From contig JAHYIO010000031.1 in assembly GCA_020543525.1 (NCBI GenBank), forward strand, positions 2,976,001 to 3,040,000: a stretch of DNA of 64,000 nt. The letters run 5' to 3'. Under the pieces are notes generated by a model, which saw only the letters and a program-made list of their open reading frames with translations, did not search any database and had not been told where the DNA came from. This stretch comes from Coriolopsis trogii. Its lineage: Eukaryota; Basidiomycota; Agaricomycetes; Polyporales; Polyporaceae. Shown piece after piece: positions 56,871 to 64,000 of the stretch. The stretch's first letter is position 1. Each line of letters opens with the position of its first letter. The translations under genes and the position numbers were made by a program.

Positions 56871-57520
56871 TGGTGTGCCCGCAGATACTGGGTAGGAAGT
56901 CAGACTTGTACGTATGTCACCTATGAAAGAACAAGGTATGTACCTCTTTCCACATGTCAACAATCCATCGATGGACACTTATGGCTGCAGTACCATTATT
57001 GCAGCAGGGTGTCTCATGAGCGCGCTGATATTTTACGTCACTGCGACTTGGATGAGACTGCTGCGGCTCTATTAACGTGGCGTGTTCCTTGCATCGTAAA
57101 TAGAACGTCTCATGGTGCATGACGTGCATCCCGCGCCCCGCATAAGTCTTGTGAGTCAAACAAGAATAATCCTTCATCGTGCTACAGCCTGCTTTGGTGC
57201 CTTCAACGGACCGGGAGTTCAATCGGAGCCATTGAAAGCCGAGAGAAAGAGGCGGTGCCATATGCTCAAGCCTCCACAGGTCCTCGTTCCCGTTCTCATC
57301 CATTTTTGGGATTATGCGGAGACCCGCGTTGTAGCGTCGGGCCTTCTCAACCCTATGGTGTCGGTACTGATCTCACACATAACTACCCATGGGGCTTTCA
57401 GCATGGTTTCTCAGGACGGACCCCCTCTCCCTTTCTCCCATGGCGACCATGCGTTTAGCTACCTCGCCATACCTGGTACCCTCTCTCAGGCGGAAGGCTG
57501 CCTCCGACGATACTCCTGCA
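56871..57520. other. gap upstream of the permease gene
   Basis: TRM11 3' flank and permease promoter. A 128-codon minus frame (56917-57303) has an ATG but no motif. In the plus frame, ATG 57437 could lengthen the permease N-terminus by 28 residues. Confidence 0.35.
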
Positions 57521-60082
57521 ATGACGATGGTGGATACTGTGGAGAGTGACAAGTCTCCTGAGCTAGACGATGAGGCATCGCAGGAACTCACGACCGTCAT
57601 CGATCCCGACCTGAACCCCGGAGTACTCTCTTTTGAGGAAGGCGAGTCGCCGATCCTGACTAGTCCCCGGATGGAATAGACTAACGTTGCAGACTCTAGA
57701 TACCGCTGGTGGTGCGGGTCGCCACCTTGGTGTATTCAGTTGTACGCTGTTAATGTTCGTACCCGTCCTTCGGACAGAACCATGTTGCTGGGTCGCTTAT
57801 TGACCAGTCTCCACAGCGTTGGTCGTATCATTGGAACTGGTATCTTCTCCACACCTTCATCAATTCTCGGATCTGTAGGCTCCGTCGGTGCGTCACTCAT
57901 GCTGTGGGTCCTTGGGTTCCTCCTCTCCTTTTGCGGACTCTTCATATGGCTTGAGCTCGGGACAATGTTTCCACGTTCGGGCGGGGAGAAGGTGTATCTG
58001 GAGGCTGTGTACAAGAAGCCAAAGTACCTGGCCACTGTCTTGTATGCTGCGAACGCGATGCTGTTGGGCTTCACCGCCTCTGGATGTGTCGTGAGCGATA
58101 AGCTGTCATCTCTGTGACGCAGAAGGTGCTAATGTTTCTGTACTTCAGGTATTCGCGCAGAAGTATATTGCTCATGTTGCTACGTAGTCTCAGGATGAAT
58201 GCTGATTCTCATTGCTTAGCATCCTGGTCACCGTTGGGCATACTACAGATCGTTGGCTTTCTCGTGCAATCGCCATCGCAGGTTCGTCCTTAGTACCCAC
58301 ATCCGCAATCTGACGCGTCACATTCTATCGACAGTCATCGTCTTCGTCACTCTTATGCACGGCCTCACACCTCGGCTTGGGCTTTGGATAATGAATGTAC
58401 GCAAGTCCCAGGTTGCCTCTTCCGTTCAATCTCCCACATTATATGTCTCAGGGCATAAGTGTGTTTAAGATTGCCATCCTTGCCTTTGTGGTTGTTACAG
58501 GTAGACGTCACACAGATTCCGCCTTTTCTTCGCGTGTATGCGCCTTCTTTGACATGCTATGCAGGCTGGGTAGTCCTGTCTGGACAAACCCACATCGAAG
58601 ACCCTTTCGTCAACTTTCGAAACGCCTTCGAGGGGAGCTCCCGTAGCGGTAACGATGTGCGTAAATGCTCATGGGGCTTTGATATGGTCTACTATGCTTT
58701 ACTGAACTATGCTTCACTGATCACCCGTGTCGCGTCTCGTCTAGTATGCTACGGCAATGTTCAAGGTCATCAATGTCTACAACGGATGGTCGAATGTCAA
58801 CTACGTCATGAACAATGTCAAGGACCCCGTGCGCACTCTGAAGATTGCAGGCCCCCTCGGACTCGGTATATGCGCCGTACTCTGTGTGCTGGCTAATGTC
58901 TCCTACTTTGCGTACGTTCAGCGCTATGTTCCATGTTGCCATAACTGAAACTGACCATTGACACCAGTGTTGCTACGAAAGAAGAGCTCACGAACACGGG
59001 AGTGACTGTTGCCAGCCTATTCTTCCGTAACGTCTTCGGGGAGAAGGCGCAGAAAGCATTAACGGTCTTTATAGCTCTGAGGTGAGTGATACCCCTCATT
59101 CGGACAATCGACGATGCTTCTTTCTGCCCCAGTGCTCTCGGGTGAGTTGCCGTTCAAATGCACACAACACTCGGAATTTGAAGTTGTGATGACTGAACGT
59201 CTTTGCGTGTTGACAGGGTGAGTGACTTACACAAAATGCATAGTAGTGATCCGCTAAGCTCTCTTGTCCAGATCGTCTTTACTGTGGTACGAGTGGACAA
59301 TTATCGGTCACGATCAGGCTGGGAAAATCAAATATATACCTAGACCTTTGCAGCAGCGCGATTGAACCAAGAGCTCGCAAAGGAGGGTATACCCCTCCCC
59401 TTCGGAAATCGCTTCTGGGCGTCGAACTGGCCGACGGGCAAGTCTCCCCTCCCAGGTCTCATCATACACATGGTCCCCTCGATCATCGTTATCATCGCCC
59501 CGCCTCCTGCGGTAGCATACCCTTTCATACTCGACGTGGAGGGATACCCACAGCAGATCATCAATTTATTCGTGGTCATCGGTCTCTTCTGGCTTCGGTA
59601 CCGCAAGCCAAACGCTCCTCGTCCGTTCAAGGGTGCGTTTCCACGTCTTCCACGTCATGAGTTCACAGATCAGATGATTGACATGCCTGATACGCAGTGT
59701 GGCTACCATTCGCAGTGTTTTTCCTCATCGTGGCTATCTTTTGTGAGTCGGGTCCGTCAATATCGCGCCGAGATACTATAACCCGAGGCCGTACGCAGTG
59801 ATCGTTGCTCCGTTCCTACCTCCCGCTAATCACATCGGAGATACTCCACCGCTGCCATACTATCTCTACTGCCTGGTAGGTATCGGGGTGATGGCCTTTG
59901 GCGTCGTGTACTGGGCTGCGTGGCGAATCGCGCCACAGTACTTTGGATACGAGCTGGTCCAACGCAAGGAGAAGCTCCCAGATGGAACTACTGTCACACT
60001 GGTGGGCATTTTGTCTTTTCTACCTCTTTGTATCATGTCTCACGCCTGGACATTGTAGTTCTCGGCGAAGAAGCTGGAGTGA
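57521..60082 (+). CDS. amino-acid permease, high-affinity methionine permease (Mup)-like
   Basis: This is a 12-helix APC-superfamily transporter. ATG 57521 gives an acidic N-terminus (MTMVDTVESDKSPELDDEAS). After an intron comes GGAGRHLGVFSCTLL, joined via a GTTCGT donor to IVGRIIGTGIFSTPSSILGS, the first helix with the GTGIF unwound segment. Next are VGASLMLWVLGFLLSFCGLF and IWLELGTMFPRSGGEKVYLE. Later helices include YNGWSNVNYVMNNVKDPVRT, TVFIALSALG, GLIIHMVPSIIVIIAPPPAV and YLYCLVGIGVMAFGVVYWAA. The protein ends with a short tail (FSAKKLE, TGA 60080-60082). The IGTGIF...PRSGGEKVYLE pattern fits Mup1-type methionine permeases, in the LAT-like branch. Substrate is inferred. At least ten introns; all checked junctions hold. 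Confidence 0.85.
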
Positions 60083-60288
60083 CGCAGAGTTGTACCTTCT
60101 CTGAATATTGTTGTTACATACTCGTCCCTAGGAGCCTACCGCATCATGCACGACGTCATATTTACGGGTTCTCACAGGAAGATCAGCTGAGAGCTTCAAT
60201 CATGGTGTAGGGCGCCCTTCTGCGTACCTTCGCTTTGCCAGGTGTTCGGTTTTCTCTTCCTCATATGCTCCTCTTTCACTTTCTGCCT
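60083..60288. other. 3' flank of the permease gene
   Basis: Short convergent intergenic region; nothing recognised. Confidence 0.35.
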
Positions 60289-60490
60289 TCACATACATGC
60301 CATGTGCCACTGCGGAGCAGCCTCAGGGTGGAGAATGGAACGTCCTCCTCGCCTGTAGACACTGTGCGGGAACACGACGGAGGCGACCGTCATGCACCGC
60401 GGTTATAGCGCACTCGTTTCAGTCGACAAGGATGTCAATGTCAACAACGCTGTACCCTTTGGGGATCATGTCGAGCTCCAAGTATTGCAA
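60289..60490 (-). pseudogene. decayed duplicate of the DUF4419 'KGYSVVDI' exon
   Basis: The minus strand reads QYLELDMIPKGYSVVDIDIL, VD, then a TGA (60419-60421), then NECAITAVHDG. The downstream neighbour exon at about 60720-60960 reads YSVLDMKDIPKGYSVVDITL, DGIRCAMAAGH. The two also align at the nucleotide level, including the 3' part (APQWHM against APQWFMYV). It lies just 3' of the intact gene's stop. It is a tandem duplicate of one exon, now broken. Confidence 0.65.
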
Positions 60491-60515
60491 TGCATGGGTG
60501 CTGCGCCTCAGCTAG

Positions 60516-62197
60516 TTACAAGCTTGCACACAGTTTTCCGTAGGAATCTCCCCAGTACCACATGATCAACCCGTACCAGTGGAAGGAGTACTCTCGCATA
60601 TACGCCGCCTCGCCTGTCTGAGCCAGATACCCCTGGGGGACAATCGGTCATGTTACCCATGCATCAATGTCCTCCATTTCCTCACATTCCACCACCACCT
60701 CCATTTCCCCCAATTCCTCCAGTCCGCCCTCACATACATAAACCACTGAGGCGCAGGACTCAACGTGTCAAATGGGCCGTCTGCATCACCGGGATCCATG
60801 CGGGACGCGGCGGAAGCGACGTGCCCTGCGGCCATGGCGCACCTGATTCCGTCGAGGGTAATGTCGACTACACTGTAGCCCTTGGGAATATCTTTCATGT
60901 CGAGTACGGAGTAGGGCACCCCATCCAATGTGTACGACCTTCCTGCACAGACAATTTTCATATAGATGAGACGCAGGAGTGCCACATATCAGCCTCCGAG
61001 CAGTCAAGGAGTGATACAGCGCCGTACCTGACCTAACGATGCCCATGACATCGGTCAAGGGCCCGCGTTGTCTGCCAGCCGGCAGCCACTTCCCGTCGAC
61101 GTTCCACATGCAGAATGCGGTGATCCATCCGCTCAGGCGATCCACCCCGCATTGGCGATTATCGCGGTGAACGATGTGGGACCAAAACGTGATGTCTGGT
61201 ACGCCATCGAAAGCAGCAACAAAGCGGCGGAAAATAGGACGAAGCATGTTCGCCCACTGCGCGGGTTCGTCGCCGAGTTCCGGCAGGCGGTCGAGACGAG
61301 CATATAGTCGCTCCCAGTCGTTCTTCTCACCTTCGAGTGTAACAGACGGGATACCGCAAACGATATTGATGCCATATGTGAAGTAGCTGTAGTGGCATAG
61401 ACCCGTCAACGATGGAGCCTCGAGATCAGAGAGCTGTGCGTGCGAGTACTTACGCTTTCATCGTCGACATGAGAACCATAGAGCATATAGTCATATCATG
61501 CACCGTCGACGTGGTGAAGTCGGGAAGAATCCATTCAACGAGAGTCTTATCCACGACCTGTGTATGAAGTCAGCGCATTGCCGTGTCATGTAGCAGCATA
61601 AGGGGTACATTTACGTGTACCAAGCCTGCCATTTGTCGTGCGATTCGGGCGAAGTCGATCTCATGGCCTCCGGTCTCAATTCTCAGCTCCTTCTTGCCTT
61701 CGTGGGCAACAAAGTACGCGCGCAGCTCCTCGGCGTGGGCATTGACGCTGGGAAGAGTAGACGAGTCATCATATGCATACAGTACTCCTGCGAAATACCC
61801 ACTAGAAACTGAGTTGAGTGAGTACAGCGATCCAAACGTCGTCCGGCCTATCGATATGTGAGCCGGGACTGTGTGTCGGATGAAGTCTCACTCACCGGAT
61901 CTTGAGGTGATGGTGTTGTCCATAAGCCTTGACGACGGTATGCACGAATCCATTCTCTTGAGCTATGAGTAGAGAGCGAGGGTCGTGCTTCAAGGAGGTC
62001 GCAATGATCCCTCCACTTGGCTTCCACTGCTTGAAGCAGGCCGCTTTGAAGAAGCCTTCGACATTGAGCTTTGAAGGATTGGTTATGTTACCGCCAAGGC
62101 CACGGAAGACTGGGTTTGCTTTGTGAGATGCGACCTGAAAAGTGACGGGCATGGTGGTGGACGGGGGGAGAGGTGTGGTTGTGAGAAACGCCTCCAT
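60516..62197 (-). CDS. DUF4419 domain protein
   Basis: DUF4419 proteins are common in fungi and have no known function. The start at 62197 reads MEAFLTTTPLPPSTTMPVTF. The family blocks follow: AYGQHHHLKIRPDDVWIAVL and TQFSFYVNAHAEELRAYFVA, then HEIDFARIARQMAGLVHENV and VLMSTMKAYFTYGINIVCGI. PSVTLEGEKNDWERLYARLD, DRQCGVDRLSGWITAFCMWN and IPKGYSVVDITLDGIRCAMA complete them. The end is less sure. One good splice (donor gtgagg near 60690, acceptor cccccag) gives GYLAQTGEAAYMREYSFHWY and TAA 60516-60518; without it the frame stops at 60653. A partly duplicated exon lies downstream. Confidence 0.83.
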
Positions 62198-63474
62198 TGT
62201 CGATTGAAAGGAGCTATCAGGACATCAGGAATCTGTCGAACTTTGCATGTTCATGGGCAGCTGGTTCCCCCGGGGTACCGACAACGTTGAGGTATCCGTG
62301 AACTGACACGGTCTGCCAAACCTTGCAGTATGCCGCAGCGGCACGGCTCCCTACTGCTCTTCGTGCTGGGGAAATCACTGTCAGGACGTCATTGTTCGAT
62401 AAGGAGACAAAGGCTCAATGAAAAGTTTTCTTACTATGTTCAGCAGATATGCACCTTCGTTCTAACTTAATCTGCGGAAGCGTAACATTACTGAATCATA
62501 CGGAAGAAGAATGGCTAACTTGAAGTACCGCGGCCGGACTTACCAGGGTCTTACACACCGCCGTGCCTTGCCGTCTACAATTTGCCATCTGCCGCCCGCA
62601 TGCCTGGACAACCACCAGCGTCGCGACCTACCAATCAAAGACAAGAGAGTCTTATGCGTGTAACTTAGGGAGCACTGGCTGCACGCGTCTCGATGACAAG
62701 GCTGCACTCAATGATACACTGATCAAGACCGGTGACAGGTGTGTATTGGGCCAAGAAGTGTTCGGCGAGAACGCGAAGGATACAGAAGCCGGAACAGGGG
62801 GAGGAAGTCACTTTGGCTTTGCGAATTGGTTTTGGTGTAGATGATGAGAGGGAGCAAGAAGGACAAGCGCCCGCCTGAAGCTTCCCGTCGTCGTCTCCGA
62901 CTCTTGCGAAAGCTGCCGCTGCCTACGGATATTCACCTGCAGCGCAATGATTCACGCGCACGCCTGACACAGAGCAGAGTCGACTACCACAGTCTGAAGA
63001 TAAAGTATTCATGGTATACATATTGATCAAAGCTCGGGTATAGATAAGCTGCGACGTGTGGAGTTATATACCGACGGTCATGAAGCTGTCGTGCGTTGCG
63101 GGTCGGGGCTGCTCTATGCGCGCCACAGGAGGCATTGAGTGTCGCGGCCTGGACGGCTCCTCCGCAGGCGCGTATAGTCGAGTGTGAACGTGAATGAGGC
63201 ATAGTATCCCAAATGCGGTCCGCGAGAAGTAATATGAGAGAATACCCAACGATAATGGAGATGCATCAAGACAATGAGGAAAGTGGGGACACGTATACGT
63301 AATAAACAAGAGAATAAAACAACGAACGAGAGATGGCGGTGACTTTTGGTACACGGTGCGGGACGAAGGGGGTTCTACAGGGCTACAACCACACTGAAAC
63401 AGCGTGTAGGGGTGGAAGGAAACAGATCGTAGGACAAATACGGAATAAAACATATAGTGCGGTCAGAGAGACGA
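62198..63474. other. gap of 1.28 kb, promoter of DUF4419 gene and 3' flank of RhoGAP gene
   Basis: Short frames on both strands (for example 62563-62844 +) lack motifs. I see no gene, RNA or repeat here. Confidence 0.4.
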
Positions 63475-64000
63475 TCACGCCGAACCTTGCGAGTCGAAGA
63501 CGCGTGGCGCGTTCTCGATCAGCCATTCGATGCATAGCGCCTTGCCTGCCATGTCACTGAACTCGGCGCCGGGATCCGGCGAGCGCATGAGCGTCGCTGT
63601 GCGCAACGAGTCAGACAAATGTACGGGATAGAGGTGTAGATCGCCGACTCACGTCCGAAGACAACGCCGAGATTTCTTGCATGCATGAGGTTGCGCTCGC
63701 TCCTCTCGCAAATGCTGTTGATCCTTGCGTCAGTAATGTGAAACTCCATGACGCTGAACCCGACTCACCGGTACAGATGAAGCATAAGGGCCCTGAGCGT
63801 GTAGTAATGCTCCGCAGGCAGCTCGTGAACGAGATCGGTGAACGTTGTCGCTTTTAGCGCAGGGTCGCGGATGGTCGCCGCCCCAACGAACTTGTCGTGC
63901 AACGCGAACGTCAGTAGCGGGTTCGGCAACGCGCGGAAGTAGGACTTCAGCACGGATGTGACGCTGCAAATGTCATTGAAGCGCTCGGAGTCCCGGAGAT
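63475..64000 (-). CDS. RhoGAP domain protein, C-terminal end (5' part off the window)
   Basis: RhoGAP domains stimulate GTP hydrolysis by Rho-type GTPases. The first visible exon reads DSERFNDICSVTSVLKSYFR, ALPNPLLTFALHDKFVGA and LPAEHYYTLRALMLHLYR. The next gives INSICERSERNLMHARNLGV VFG, then PTLMRSPDPG and GKALCIEWLIENAPRVFD, ending at TGA 63475-63477. The order VTSVLKSYFRALPNPLLTF, LHLYR, NLGVVFGPTLMR is the second half of the RhoGAP fold. The arginine finger lies upstream beyond the right edge, so activity and the other domains cannot be judged. The domain sits at the extreme C-terminus. Confidence 0.9.

Noticed and set aside
57740..57830. apparent frameshift in the permease between exon 2 and the GTGIF helix
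   Set aside because: Using the donor GTTCGT after CTG TTA AT gives LLIVGRIIGTGIF in frame, so no lesion is needed.

Overview
The window is nuclear DNA from a filamentous basidiomycete, most likely an Agaricomycete (mushroom or polypore group). The evidence is dense genes on both strands, many 45-70 nt introns with GT(A/G)NGT donors, and families typical of that group: DUF6535 and DUF6589 proteins, a tandem set of GtaA-type glutaminases, a C14 caspase-like protein and a RecQ-like helicase relic. About 20 protein genes, two tRNA genes, one small hAT-type element and several gene relics can be supported. CDS coordinates run from start codon to stop codon and include introns. No search tools were available, so names rest on recognised motifs and on exons joined by hand.

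Layout. 1-1.4 kb: 3'-truncated RAD23 (-). 1.8-4 kb: intronless LRR protein (+). 5.2-6.1 kb: ARF GTPase (+). 6.7-8.2 kb: cysteine synthase (+). 8.4-9.0 kb: tRNA-Ile(AAU) with an intron, a 194-bp hAT-like MITE with perfect 8-bp target duplications, and tRNA-Gly(UCC). 9.2-11.4 kb: Mmc1-like mitochondrial protein (-). 11.6-12.7 kb: VanZ-like membrane protein (-). 13.0-13.8 kb: RraA-like protein (+). 14.4-16.9 kb: DUF6535 membrane protein (-).

17.7-34.4 kb is the main accessory block: three tandem minus-strand genes for a membrane-anchored GtaA-type glutaminase, plus an orphan first exon of a fourth copy. The outer two copies read as intact. The middle copy has two in-frame TAG codons and a 1-nt deletion, so it looks like a pseudogene. 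Between copies 2 and 3 a DUF6589 gene relic abuts a RecQ-like helicase relic. The first gene upstream of the array is glutamate-cysteine ligase (34.8-37.8 kb, -), followed by Beclin-1/ATG6 (38.7-40.7 kb, -).

41.7-64 kb: caspase-like protein (+), an unrecognised membrane/coiled-coil protein (+), DNA polymerase kappa with two consecutive micro-exons (+), a WBP4-like splicing protein (+), TIM17 (-), a CDCA7-type zinc finger fused to DDT/WHIM-like regions (+), a short SWIM-domain Sws1/ZSWIM7 homologue (-) divergent from TRM11 (+), a methionine-permease-like transporter (+), a DUF4419 protein (-) with a decayed duplicate of one exon, and the 3' end of a RhoGAP gene (-).

Most genes are unrelated housekeeping functions. 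A possible shared theme is sulfur amino acid and glutathione supply: cysteine synthase, extracellular glutaminases, glutamate-cysteine ligase and a methionine-type permease. That link is inference from proximity only.
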